Part shown: positions 48,666-59,808 of the stretch, piece by piece
Numbering within the stretch: the first letter of the stretch is position 1
Layout of the letters: the number at the start of each line of letters is the position of its first letter
Source: Rhinopomastus cyanomelas
Taxonomy: Eukaryota; Chordata; Aves; Bucerotiformes; Rhinopomastidae
Length of the DNA stretch: 64,000 bases
Reading direction: 5' to 3'
Assembly (NCBI GenBank): GCA_013400115.1
Contig: VXBP01001825.1
Location: 1-64,000 of the forward strand
Translations under genes and position numbers: made by a program
Notes under the pieces: model-generated
Databases searched by the model: none
Told to the model about the DNA's origin: nothing
Seen by the model: only the letters and a program-made list of their open reading frames with translations

Positions 48666-48829
48666 GTCAATCAAGTAGAGATGGGTACCACCATCCTCTC
48701 TATTCTCCCTTATGTGTCGCCACTCTTGCCTGTAGATGCCGGACTCTCGGCCTTCCAGACTGGCAAACTCTTCAGTTCTTCAGTGCAGCTTCTCCAGCAC
48801 AATGCTGATCGAGAAGGCCTAATTCCTGA
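48666..48829. repeat. U3 repeat of LTR3, copy B
   Basis: Contains GTCAATCAAGTAGAGATGGG, ACCATCCTCTCTATT and CTTCAGTGCAGCTTCTCCA, then GAAGGCCTAATTCCT. It aligns with copy A at 47227-47371, with many substitutions and a short extra segment. Confidence 0.8.
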
Positions 48830-49756
48830 GCACATGAACTGCATCCCTTAATGCAGGAGATGTGTTTTTAAGCAGGACCCAGTCTCTGTCTTCCATGCCC
48901 AAAGTTTAAGGATTCTTGAGTTCTTCTGCTTTCTTCAGCTAAGCATGAAGGAGTTCTTAGATACCTCTCTTAATGCTCCTTATAGCCCCAATATGTGAGC
49001 ATCCCCGGCTTTTCTCAGTGGCAGGAATGGCCAATAGTCTCTCTTCCTGCTGATCAGTGTTTTCTAAGATGGCGACGATGACCACATGGCCCCGGCCATG
49101 TGCGGGACCCAAGATGGAGACTGATCGTATGGCCGCCTCAGCAGGGCAACCCCTACACTTCGCAAACATGGCTGAGAGGGTTCCATGACCCTCCACTCTC
49201 CTCTCTCCTGTCTCAGCTCGACGAGGAAAGGGAAGAATCCCTTCAGCTCACCATGGGTCACTGACAGGTTGCTCCGTCAGAGGGGGGAATATCGGCACTA
49301 GTTCTTGCTTCTCCAAGCCGCTGCTGAGCCAGGGTCAGAGCCATGGGCATGCGTGGAGGACAGTGGGGCCACTGCTGTCCACCCCACCATCTACGGGAGC
49401 ACAGTGGGCCTGTCGTGACCTCTCCATCCTGTCTCTGAAGTGGGAAGCAGGACTGGGTGCAGTGGAGCCACAGCAAGCCATGGCTAGCCGTCAGGGCCAC
49501 CAACCCTGCCACCATCTACAGGAGGGCTACAGGACCATGGCCAGCCACATCCCGTCCATCCCATCTCCCTTTTCTGTGCTGGAAAGAAGACCCCAGCCAA
49601 ACGAGGCAGAGCCACTGGGATCAGCCCCTTTTATCTTGTCACCTGGCCCACACCCCTCCAGGGCAGGTACCTGGGACAATTCTTTTAAAATGAAATGCAC
49701 CTTTTTCCACATGAAATCACAAATCTGAAAATTCTGGGACTTTTCAAACTGCTACA

Positions 49757-49785
49757 GATACAGTTGGCCTTCTGGCCTGCATGTT
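49757..49785 (-). mobile_element. Resumption of the CR1 disrupted by LTR3
   Basis: GATACAGTTGGCCTTCTGGCC continues the CR1 of 46455-46925 (the reverse of the AKRANSILG region). Recognisable for only about 25-30 bases before it becomes unassignable, so this copy is 5'-truncated here. Confidence 0.75.
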
Positions 49786-50058
49786 AATGTTGCAAAGCCC
49801 ATCGAACATGTGTACCATTTTACCCGTGCCTATAGCATACAGCTTCAAAAGAAGCTTTGATCATTTCAACAAGACACCTGTCTTACTTGCTGAAAATATG
49901 AGAATCCACAGTAACAAATCATTTTATTTCTCAGTATAGGCCACAGAAGATTCTAATTTACATAGACAGTAACTCTTCCCACCTAGGATCACTGTAATAG
50001 CTGATAATTATATTTTAAACACTGATTTCAGTGAAGTGTTATAAGAGCAGAGAAAAAT
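49786..50058. other. Spacer, no recognised feature
   Basis: AT-rich unique-looking sequence between two CR1 copies. Confidence 0.5.
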
Positions 50059-50841
50059 CTAATGAGCTATAACAAGAGTAAGTGCAGAGTCTTGCATCTG
50101 GGCAAGAACAACCCCAGGTACCAGTATAGGCTGGGGACTGACCAGTTGGAGTGTAGTGTAGGGGAAAGGGACTTGGGGGTCCTGGTGGACAACAAGATGA
50201 CTATGAGCCAGCAATGTGCTCTTGTGGCCAAGAAGGCCAACAGCATCCTGGGGTGGATTAGAAGAGGGGTGGTTAGCAGATCCAGAGAGGTTCTTCTCCC
50301 CCTCTACTCTGCCCTGCTGAGATCACACCTGGAGTATTGTGTCCAGTTCTGGGCTCCTCCGTTCAAGAGGGATGTGGAGCTGCTGGAGAGAGTTCAGCGT
50401 AGGGCAACAAAGATGATAAGAGAGGTGGAACACCTCCCTTATGAGGAGAGGTTGAGGGAGCTGGGTCTCTTTAGCTTGGAGAAGAGGAGACTGAGGGGTG
50501 ACCTCATTAATGTCTACAAATATTTGAGGGGTGGGTGTCAGGAGGATGGCACTAGGCTGTTCTCGGTGTCATGTAGTGATAGGACAAGGGGCAATGGTTG
50601 TAAGCTGGAACATAGGAGGTTCCACATCAACCTGAGAAGGAACTTCTTCACGGTGAGGGTGACAGAGCACTGGAACAGGCTGCCCAGGGGGGTTGTGGAG
50701 TCTCCTTCTCTGGAGATGTTCAAGACCCGACTGGACAGGTTCCTGTGTGACTTGGTTTATGTGATCCTGCTGTTGCAGGCGGATTGGACTGGATGATCTT
50801 TCGAGGTCCCTTCCGATCCGTAATGATTCTATGATTCTATG
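50059..50841 (+). mobile_element. Young CR1 LINE 3' end, best preserved copy in the window
   Basis: 5'-truncated inside ORF2 just after the RT palm. An uninterrupted frame of 244 codons (50062-50796) runs through the ORF2 C-terminus and slightly into the 3' UTR: NKSKCRVLHLGKNNPRY (4-20), LGVLVDNKMTMSQQCALV, ANSILGWIRRGVVSRS, SHLEYCVQFWAPPFKRD, YEERLRELGLFSLEKRRLR, SDRTRGNGCKLEHRRFHIN, VTEHWNRLPRGVVESP and RFLCDLV. The normal stop after FLCDLV is absent: a TAT codon stands where related copies have TAA or TAG, and the frame goes on for 11 codons. The tail is GATTCTATGATTCTATGA. The lack of decay marks a recent insertion. It is close to the reverse copy at 13201. Confidence 0.95.
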
Positions 50842-52572
50842 AAATAATTGAAAGTCAAAAGATCAATTTCACCAATACCACTGACATTATTTACTAGGAT
50901 GAAATATTTTTATAATCCCTTGAAGCTCCATGAGCATTTACTAGTTTTACTATGTGGTTCAAGATTGACGTCAATTACGTACATCAACAAATTATTTTAA
51001 AAAGATTTTGTGTTGGCTAACAGAAAAACTATCAGGTTTAAATCTTGATGGAAAGTTACTGTGCAGAGGAATAATATTATTACTCCTACATCTTAGAAGC
51101 AAATTCTGTCTACAGAAGATAAGGTACAGTACTATTAAAAAATTTGATGTGGGTGTGGAATTTAAATGACAGACTCCCATGAAACATTAAAATGCAAAAC
51201 CTAGATATCATGAGAGTGACAGACCTCATTTCACAGCTTTCTAGAGCATCTTGCAAACAGCTTTAGGTCTGTTAATCTTGAACTGTCGTTTTCTAAAAAT
51301 CTTCTAACATCCTTGTTCATCAATATGTTTTTCAAAAACGTATATGAATATCTGGAGTTGACTAGAACTGAGGGAGAACTTCTGGCAAGTTTTCTCTTAA
51401 CCACTGTCCATGGTTGAAGTAGTTCCTGTTTATTTTCTATGCTTTTATTTTGAAGTTTCGTGGGCATTGAAAGCCATTGTGAGTGACTTTGTGGGAAAGT
51501 TATATGAAAAGCCATATATGTGTACCAGATAAACTGATCCACACACCTGGTAACTTTTAGTCAACTCACACTAATGTATGATTCCCCTCTGCAGCAAATT
51601 TCTGTTCCTTATGAGCTATAAATTTTAAACTAATTAAGTTTTATGTGTGTAGGAAGGTCTTACAACTTTTTTGATAGTGTTATTTTAATTTGTATTTTGA
51701 TGTAACTAGTAATTTTTCATAAATTCTTTTAATTTTCTTAATTTCTATGTATTTTGCACTTGAGATTTTTTTTCTGTGTACCAGATAACTTATTAAACTC
51801 TTAAGGCTTTCAGCCACAGTCACTTTTAAACCTCTTTCAGAATTCCTTCAATCTGCAACATGTTTTTGTCTTAAATATCTATTATAAATATTTTAAAAAA
51901 ACTCTACACCCTACATGGAATCTTCTTGCCCTCTAAATGCTTCATTCAGTTCCTGTTAATTTGCACTCTCAGTGTATCTAGCTTCCCTTTTCCTAGATGT
52001 TGTCATAGGGTTTTGGGTTATTTTTTGATTGCTGGGAAGATATTTAGAGTGTATTGTGACCAGAGATACCAGTAGCTATATGTTGAACAAAAATACGAAG
52101 AACTAAAGATCAAGAATGATACTGAGCAGTACAGCTGTGGATTATCTAACCATTTTATCCAAGAAACAATCATGTACTTTTTCTAAAATTGATCGCAACA
52201 TGAGATACTTCATCAATTTATGCGCTGGCTTTTGGACCCTCCAACTCGTACTTAGTACTTTGAGAGACTCTTTAATCTTGTTTAAGTATGACATACTGTA
52301 AGAGCGATTATATCAGAATGTACCTGCTGAGTGACGACAGTTGAGTGATGTCATGTGAGATTTTTTTCCAATTATATGTTCTCGTAATTTCATGAAATAT
52401 TTTTGGCTTCAGATAGATACATTTGAAGTATCAGGGTATGTATTAAACATGAATCAGATTTGAAAGCTAACTGAAACACATAATTATGATTACTATATAG
52501 ATATCTCTTGAAATTGTGTAGTAACTTTTGTGTTTGTACATTATACTTTCCCTGCTCCCTGTTAAATTTCTC
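50842..52572. other. No recognised gene
   Basis: AT-rich. A reverse 103-codon opening at 51231-51542 shows no motif. No transposon that I can name. Confidence 0.5.
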
Positions 52573-53128
52573 TACAGAAGGGGGGTGGTTAGCAGAGTGG
52601 GAGAGGTTCTTCTCTTTCTCTGCTCTGCACTAGTGAGACCACATCTGGAGTATTTTGTCCAATTTTGGGCCCCTCGGTTCAAGAAGGACCCGGAGCTGCT
52701 GGGGGGTATCCAGCATACAGCAATGAGGATGATGAAGGAAGCGGAACACCTGAGGGAGCTGGATGTCTTTAGTTTGGAGGAGACTGAGGGATGACCTCAC
52801 TAATGTCATAAATATGTGAAGGGTGGGTGTCAGGAGGATGGAACAAGGCTCTTCTCAGTGTCATCTGGTGATAGGACAAGGGGCAATGGGTGTAACCTAG
52901 AACACAGAAGTGTCCATATAAATATGAGAAGGAACTTCTTCACAGTGAGGGTGACAGAGCACTGGAACAGGCTGCCCAGGGAGGTTGTGGAGTCTCCTTC
53001 TCTGGAGATGTTTAAGACCCACCTGGATGTGTTCCTGTGACTTGGTCTAGGTGATCCTGCTGTTGCAGGGGGATTGGACTAGGTGATATTTCAAGGTCCC
53101 TTCCAATCCCTAATGTTCTGTGATTCTG
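52573..53128 (+). mobile_element. CR1 LINE 3' end, 5'-truncated and frameshifted
   Basis: Starts at AGAAGGGGGGTGGTTAGCAG (RRGVVSR). The first frame to 52794 has RRGVVSRVGEVLLFL, LVRPHLEYFVQFWAPRF, IQHTAMRMMKEAEHL, then a loss of the YEER part before LRELDVFSLEE. The second frame, 52816-53040, has GDRTRGNGCNLEHRS, TEHWNRLPREVVESPSLEMF and THLDVFL. The 3' UTR GTGATCCTGCTGTTGCAGG follows, with the tail TGTTCTGTGATTCT at about 53128. Confidence 0.93.
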
Positions 53129-54766
53129 AGCTACGACAGAGAATAATTGCAAAGATTCAAAAAGTTGATCTCTGGAACTTGCCTGACTATGGAGTATATT
53201 TTCAAGTTAGCAACTGCAAAAGAATATAAACGTCAAGAAATATTTTTTAAAATAAGTAAATAGGACATTTGGGATCAGAAAAGTAATGGAATATTTTGTT
53301 ATGACATGATTAACAATGATTCTGACTTAAGAATTTCTCCATGAATGCTTTTGTAAAACCTCAAGACATAGCTGTTATTTGTCTCTCTTTGAGATAAAAA
53401 GACATTATTGGAAAATTTTTAATGAAAAAGCCCATACTTTAGAAATAAAATCCATCCCATGTTAATAGCAGTCAATACAGCTGACACAGAATTAGACTGA
53501 GAATCCTCATTTAGAACTTAAACACCTTTGAGGAGGAAAATTTTTTCAGGCACTGCTGGCCCTAGGATGACTGTAGATGTGTTTTATATTGCCTAAATGA
53601 AGGGGTATCCAGGCTTTTCCTAGGACTGTATATTTGAGTCCTGAATACAGCTTTGGTTCTCCAAAGAAGCAGATGTTTGAATATGTTTGAGAAGATTAGA
53701 TTAACTCCCTGTAAGATCTCCCTGATTAATGGTTGCTGGCACTGCTTGGACAGCTCTCTCATTATTCACAACATTCAATACATTTTAATTCTTATAGCTA
53801 TTTTATCTGGCAATTTATAGTTATTCATAATAAGGAGAGAGGCTTTTCTCACATATAAAAGTTTTAAAATGCTTGTGTCTGCTCTAGGACTTTTATTACT
53901 TATTTAGCTGACTGACTACCAAAATTTTGACAGAATCTTCCTGCCTTATCACTAATACAAAGTCATTTATTAATTGTTAATTGCATTAAAATGTATTCAG
54001 ATTCTGTTGATCAGAAATTCTCCACACTTTCAACACATGCTAATGACTTCTGTTTATCTTGACATTTATTCATTAGAGAAAAAGAACTACTACAAAGAGA
54101 AAACAGCCAAGGGCAGGCTGAATCTTGTAATATGTTAAGGGAAAAGTACATTAATGTAGTACAGATTGCATTCATAAGTCAGTTTCTTTGTAGCGTTGCC
54201 CCTGGTGAAGCAGTGTGCCGTGTATCTTCTGTGTTGGTTGGAACTGTGTAGTGGTAATTGAAGACTAATCACAACACGCTATTGGCTGTCATTCTTTCTT
54301 AACTATTTAGCATTTCATGAGAGATGCATTTGAAATACATCTCAGAATGCTTAGTGAAACAAGTGGGGAAGAATCCTGCAGAAGGTTCTTGAAAGCAATG
54401 CACCAAGTGAAGCATAACGTTTGGCATTCTCCCAGCTCCACATTAGATTTTATAAAAACTAAGATTGGTTTCCATTTGCTGAACATCCAGTCACTGCCCA
54501 GATGATAAAGTGCTCAGAGGAAAGTCTTTTACAGTCTACACCTTTCCCTTGGAATCAGGTAGGATGCTCATGAAAACTGGATCTTCATGCTCAGTCTCTT
54601 CAGGCTGTAATTCTATAGGTAGAACTCCATCTTGATACGAGAAGTTTCACTGTCTTTGAGCCCAAACAGAAATGTGCCATGAGGTTTTGCTTTCTGAAAT
54701 GTATTGATTCTTCTGGTATAGTCTTTGCAGTCCCCCACCAACAGGAGCTATGAGCTTTTGCACTCT
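53129..54766. other. No recognised gene
   Basis: AT-rich with openings up to 66 codons. I see nothing I can name. Confidence 0.5.
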
Positions 54767-54904
54767 TCCAAGCCTTAGACTAGATTTTAGGAAGAAGTTC
54801 TTCAGTACAAGGTTGGAGAGACTCTGGAACCTGGAGAGGTGGCCTTGAGTGAATGATATCCCTGCCCATGGCAGGTAGGTTGAAGTAGCCACTCTATGAT
54901 TCTA
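54767..54904 (+). mobile_element. Diverged CR1 3' end with internal deletion
   Basis: TTAGACTAGATTTTAGGAAG, AAGTTCTTCAGTACAAGG and GAGACTCTGGAACC (matching the older subfamily seen at 46455-46925), then a shortened 3' UTR ending CCACTCTATGATTCTAAC. Confidence 0.8.
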
Positions 54905-55282
54905 ACTCCAAATGTAGGTATGGGCTGAGTCACAGCAAATGACCCAGCCATGATCCACACTGTACAGAATCCAAGCACTAAATCTTTCTCCATCATTACC
55001 TTCATTTTGTAAGACCCTTTCAAGTCCCAACTGAAGCTACAAACTTCATCTTTCTTTTAATTCTAATGCATAGGATGGTTTGAGGCTTAGCCAGTGCTCT
55101 GCAGCCAAGACTCATCTGAATAATTTCACAGAGGAGAAACCTCTCTGTGGCCTTCTTCTAGCAACCTCGCACAGTTCCTGATTGACAAAACTGTGTTCCA
55201 TGTTTTGTCAATCAATGCTACCACAAACTCAAAGCTAAATATAATCCGAAATGGGTGCTGAGCTTTCTCCAAGGGAAGAATA
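54905..55282. other. Spacer, no recognised feature
   Basis: Holds a small inverted pair (TTGACAAAACTGTG and ATGTTTTGTCAATCAA near 55181-55214), otherwise unremarkable. Confidence 0.45.
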
Positions 55283-56235
55283 ACATAATTCTTGAGGTTG
55301 GAAGTGATCTCTGGAGATCAGACACTGGACAGGCTCTGTACAGTCTCAAATTAAACTTCTTGTTCACAATCTTGCTCAATTGCTTTTACAGTATCTCCTA
55401 GGACTCAGCAAGCACCCTGGGCAGTTCATTCAAGTATTGTCGCTCTCAAAGTGATAAATCATTTCCTGTTATTCAGATGCGAATATTCTCTCTTCCATTG
55501 ACATTGTCCTGTCACCGAAGACCACAAAAAACATATAGCTTCATCTTCTTGACAATTTGTTGTTAGATAGTTATATATGTATATATGATTAAATTCTCCC
55601 CCAGCCTTATCTTCTCCAGGATAGATAGTTGCAGACCTTTCAGACTCTCCTCATATGACATGCACCAGTTGCTTCATCATGTTCATGGCCTTTTGCTTGA
55701 CCTGCATGACTAAGTTCATGTTCTGGGAGTCCAGACCAGGACACAGAAACCTAACTATGGTGTTATCGAGGGAAATATCACCTCTTGACATGCTGACAAT
55801 GACATTACGTATATAGCACAAGATGCTATTGGCATTATCTGTCACAAGGACACATTGCCAGCTCGGGTCCACTTTTGTTTGTCCACCAGCACATGTAGGT
55901 CCTTCTCTGCAAAGCCATTTTCCAGACAGTTAGCTGCAGTACTGGTGGCACCTCTGATGAGGTGGTTCCTCACCAGATGTAGGACTTTGCAGTTCTCCTT
56001 ATTGAATTTAATGATGTTTCTGTCAGCCCATTTCTTAAGTCTATTGAGGTTCCTCTGAAGGGAAGCATGCCTTAATAGTGTATCAGCCACTTTTTCCAAT
56101 GTTTGCATTATTTGCAAGCTTACTGAGGGTTCTCTCTGCCCAGGTCATGAATGAAGGGATTAAGCAGTATTTGCCCCAGTACTAACTCTGTGACTAACCC
56201 TGTGGATGGCCTCCAGTTGGATTTTATACAACTGA
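55283..56235 (-). mobile_element. Old CR1 LINE (reverse), RT palm end to 3' UTR
   Basis: The 3' end near 55283 (ATAATTCTTGAGGTTGGAAG) is followed on the reverse strand by decayed ORF2. The openings 56117-55842 and 55872-55651 retain LQRNLNRLKKWADRNIIKF, CKVLHLVRNHLI, ENGFAEKDLHVLVDK, NANSILCYIRN and KQKAMNMMKQL, which are the expected CR1 motifs after the FADD block. It appears to extend to about 56235 in the region before FADD. Decay is heavy, so this is one of the oldest copies here. Confidence 0.85.
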
Positions 56236-58210
56236 ACCCAATATGCTCTTATTTAACTGCGGACAACCACCTATAGCCCATAAGAAAATCTTCTCTCTGC
56301 ATTCTAACTCCATCCTCGGCAGCCTCACATTAACTGGAGCTGCAGCCTCTGTCTCTCCCCCAATATTAACCCTAAAGGCCTTAAACCTAAGTCTGACCAT
56401 AAACTTGGGCATGGCCTGAACCTTATCTGAGGACCCTGAACCCTGACACAGATTAAAAGAGTCTTGGGAGAGAAATCTGACAGCACGTTATTATTCTGGG
56501 GAGATGTTACTTTCTCAATATTATTGTTTTGGTGAAATCTTCGGTTGTGCAGTGCAAAAAAAAAATAAAATAAAAAAATTCAATGCTACACTGTCTTTTA
56601 GCCCTACTAAACTCAAATCTTCCCCTAAAGATTGACTGTCAGGCTTCACCTGCATGATCACTTGGAGTTAGGACAAATCATGAATCTGGGTTCTCCAGCC
56701 TATAAAATCTGCTGTTTATTGCAAGTGGTGGCAAAAGGGCTGTTACACTGAGCTCTTTTTGAACAGAGGTACAGCTGCCTGGGATGGGAGTATTAGTAAA
56801 TCAGTGTTTACAGAACAGCATGATTATGGTCACTGTGGAAATGATAGAATTGTTCCTTTATATAAAAAGCACAAATAATTTCAAGTTAAAATACAAATAA
56901 TTTCTGAAACTTAACATTCCGATAATTAGCCTTCAATTGAAACCAACCCTTTCAAAATGCTGTTTTTGGAGGCCAGGACTGAGCCCCTGGTTTGATACTC
57001 TGCACTGAAGTACTGCCTGTGGATAGTTACTGTTTTTCAGCCCCTGTTCCAGGATTGACCAAAAGGCATTTTATCAGATGACAGTGTATTCTCCTTAAGT
57101 ATAGTTTCTGAGGAATATGCTATTTGAGGTAATGGAAAAGAGTGCCTATTTCCTTTGGAAGTAGTAAGGAGATCAAATCCTTAATACACTTGCAAGCTTA
57201 CGTGCTCACAACTTGTCAAACCAGCTCTTCTCACTTTTAGTGCTGTTAAAGGTAATTTACCTGTGAGAAATGCAACGCAAAGAAGCGAGTCGTTCCAGGA
57301 CCAGACTGTTCAGGTATGTCATTTTCTAAATATATTCTGAATACAAGAAAGGAAGGACAAACTTTTCAAAAAAAGGAATGTATTTTACTCTTAATAAAGT
57401 ATAAAAGGTGCAACTTATGGTAATGACCACCTTTTCTATTATTTCAACTTGAAATCAAAGATATATGCTAGCACAGGATGCACAATATAAAGGAGTTATA
57501 TTTTATTATGGTTTACATTATAATTGTGAATTTGAGAACCTCAGCTTTTTAATGGTGGAAAAATTTTGAAACATGAATTTGAGATGTGCTGCAACAGACA
57601 GTAAATGAAAACTAGCTTTATTACAATATGATATTATTTACTAGTTTTTATTACAGTTATTTCAATTAGTGATGAATTTTCATTTTCTGTAACATCTGAA
57701 AATCAGACTAGGTTGGTCTAGAATTCTACAATTTATTTAGAAATAAGGTTTACAGATCTGGCATATCTTCCACTCTGTGTCTAGCCCAAAAGGCACATCT
57801 GCTTATTGTCAGCATTCTCCAGGACAAGTTCTGTCTGTGTACACTGTGTAAGGCACTGAAAACCCTAAAAAAGCCTCAGGGGTCAGACTAACCAATGACT
57901 AATCTCTTTTTGCTGGATAATCTCTCTTTGTGTTTCCATCTACTTTGTTAAACTATATAAAACTAAGAAATGCTGGCAGTAAAAACAGGTATAAAATATA
58001 GTTATTATTTCAAACTGAAGGCATGCACTAAATAGAGTAATCTGCTGATGACAAGAAGAAAGGCCCATATCATTTAGAATTCTTAAGACCATTTCAGTGA
58101 GAACTAATTAAAGAGGTCTCAAATTGAACTTCATCTTGTCTGATGACTTCAAACTTGCTCAACTTAAGCTGGAATGGTATACCAGTGTCTTTGTTTTTGC
58201 TAATATAGTC
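56236..58210. other. No recognised gene; C-rich, G-poor stretch at its start
   Basis: 56236-56460 is unusually rich in C and A with few Gs, with pieces like ATTAACCCTAAAGGCC and ACCCTGAACCCTGAC. They recall degenerate telomere-like or satellite DNA, but no regular period is visible. An A-rich run is at 56557-56579. The rest is AT-rich and unassigned. Confidence 0.4.
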
Positions 58211-58511
58211 TCACTTATCATTGTGCACACTGTGACACCATCTTAGTGTGCACTGTTCTCTTGTTTCAAGATTTTCTGCACATTGCTCCCAGTTGTAGCA
58301 TTCTAGTTTGGACAGTCTTCCCAAATCCTTATCCGAAGGCAGACTCTCTTCCCTCTCCAGCTGCTTCACAGTTTTCTTGACAATTTCTTCCACAGATTTG
58401 AATTCCCAGACTTCAGCCATGAATCCTTATCCTTATCTCTATTTCTTCATCCATTCCAGTCTGGCTGTCTTCCCACTGTACTCAAGTCAGCATCTTTCTT
58501 CTTCCGATACC
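58211..58511 (-). pseudogene. Unidentified protein-like ORF behind a splice-acceptor-like sequence
   Basis: Reverse strand. A 69-codon frame (58420-58211) starts MAEVWEFKSVEEIVKKTV and continues with LEREESLPSDKDLGRL, LECYNWEQCAENLETRE and LRWCHSVHNDK before a stop. It is rich in Glu and Lys with three Trp and four Cys, has a likely helix at residues 8-25, and does not look like LINE or LTR sequence. Upstream on the same strand, another frame reads YRKKKDADLSTVGRQPDWNG from 58509, directly after CTCTTTGCTCTTTCCCAG (58529-58512), a strong acceptor-like pyrimidine tract plus AG. The two frames are separated by TAAGGATAAGGA, which puts stops in the lower frame. It could be a decayed host exon, a retrocopy fragment or chance. 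I do not recognise the family. Confidence 0.3.
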
Positions 58512-58535
58512 CTGGGAAAGAGCAAAGAGAAGGCG

Positions 58536-59711
58536 AGCTAATGAAAGTATAAAATAACTTCTCATTTGCTTCTCTCAATTTCAGTCTACTTTCCATTCAC
58601 AAGAGGAATTGAAATTGCAAGATAGGGAATATTTAGGTTGATAAAGAAATATTTGAATATTGAAAAGGCCCATAAAAATACAAAAATTAGTCTGCATGCT
58701 GGTTTTGTCAACTTAAATATCTCTCATCTCCACCCACAGAGCAGCAGGCAAAATTCTCCAAAGGGACTTCCAAGATAAATCAATGCTGTGCTATTTTATT
58801 TTATTTTATTTTATTTTATTTTATTTTTTATTACATTTTAGAAATTTTTTGTCTCAGTTACAAGCAGCATTGCACACCTACACTTGTACTCTATGGCAGA
58901 AACAACCAGGAAGTGGTGTGGCTGTATCTGACATTAAAATAAAGACAGGTTAGTTCTGCAGCTGACTTTGAAGGTAAACAAATTTTTTGTGTGCTTGTTC
59001 ATTTCCTGAACAATATTCTTATTCTTCTTTGCAACTAAATGACTTTATATAATAAAGAATTATTTCAGATACACTTTTTCCTATACACATGAACACAACA
59101 TTGGCATTTTAAGATTTTGTTTCATGGGTGAAAATATACATTTTGGAAAATACATTTGTATGTAATATCTGTTCAGTAGGGAGGTCTCAATGACATGTAA
59201 TTTATTTCCTTATGCTTTAGCAATTTATACTCTTGCCTGTGCGTGCCACCATGGAAATTTCATTACTCATATTAGCATTTAGACCTTTGTTTTATTCACT
59301 AGCTACCTTTGCTAAGAATGTGATGTATTTCCATTAAGCAGCACACAACAAAAAGAAAATAACCTCTGAGAAAAAAACAACCCATCAACCAAACACATTA
59401 GCTCTACAAAACAAAGGACAGATCTCAGAATGCAATTTGGGAATGAAAGCTGGATTAAGATAAGAATGACAATAATTTCTACCCCCTCACATTCCAATGT
59501 CCTCAGTTTGCTACAATCACAATTTTCAGCCATAACTGATGAGGAAAAAAAGTTTCTGGAACAAAAAAGAAAATGAGGCAAACAGTTGATGAGTGCAGGG
59601 TAAGTAAAGAAGCTGAGAGAAGTTAATACTGTCTTGTCACACAGCTTCCAATTACTCTTCTGGCCTACCGACAGCATTAGGATGCAGATGAAGATTAGGA
59701 GCTGTGTATCA
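58536..59711. other. No recognised gene; one pentanucleotide repeat
   Basis: AT-rich with a TTTTA repeat (separate entry). The 121-codon reverse opening at 59312-59677 is Phe/Leu/Cys-rich, without a motif, and is probably chance. Confidence 0.45.
58793..58834 (+). repeat. (TTTTA)n microsatellite
   Basis: About seven TTTTA units, followed by a slightly longer T run and TTACATTTTA. Confidence 0.95.
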
Positions 59712-59808
59712 TTGCTTGGTCTAGGTGATCCTGCTGTGGCGGGGGGATTAGACTGGATGATCTTTTGAGGTCCCTTCCAGTCCCTAATGATTCTGTGATT
59801 CTGTGATT
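59712..59808 (+). mobile_element. CR1 3' tail, strongly 5'-truncated
   Basis: GCTTGGTCTAGGTGATCCTG through ATTAGACTGGATGATC, then GGTCCCTTCCAGTCC and the tail TGATTCTGTGATTCTGTGATT. It contains only the last ORF2 bases and the 3' UTR of the young subfamily. Confidence 0.93.

Larger units (their letters stand above)
46926..49756 (-). mobile_element. Solo LTR of an endogenous retrovirus (LTR3), reverse, split by a CR1
   Basis: On the forward strand it starts TGTGGCAGGATC and ends AAACTGCTACA, with perfect GATAC duplications. Taking out the nested CR1 (47372-48665) leaves 1537 bp, about the length of LTR1. It is homologous to LTR2 along its length, for example GTGCACACAAACTAGAAACTG at 47100 and 38144. 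The poly(A) signal is TTTATT at 47046-47051 (forward), with a TATA-like TGTATACAG in LTR orientation beside it. The GC-rich U3 core is at about 49060-49720. A stretch of about 150 bases of U3 is present on both sides of the nested CR1 (47227-47371 and 48666-48829), similar but clearly diverged. No retroviral genes. Confidence 0.9.

Noticed and set aside
59312..59677. 121-codon reverse reading frame with hydrophobic runs
   Set aside because: Could be mistaken for a membrane protein, but it is translated AT-rich DNA without family resemblance.
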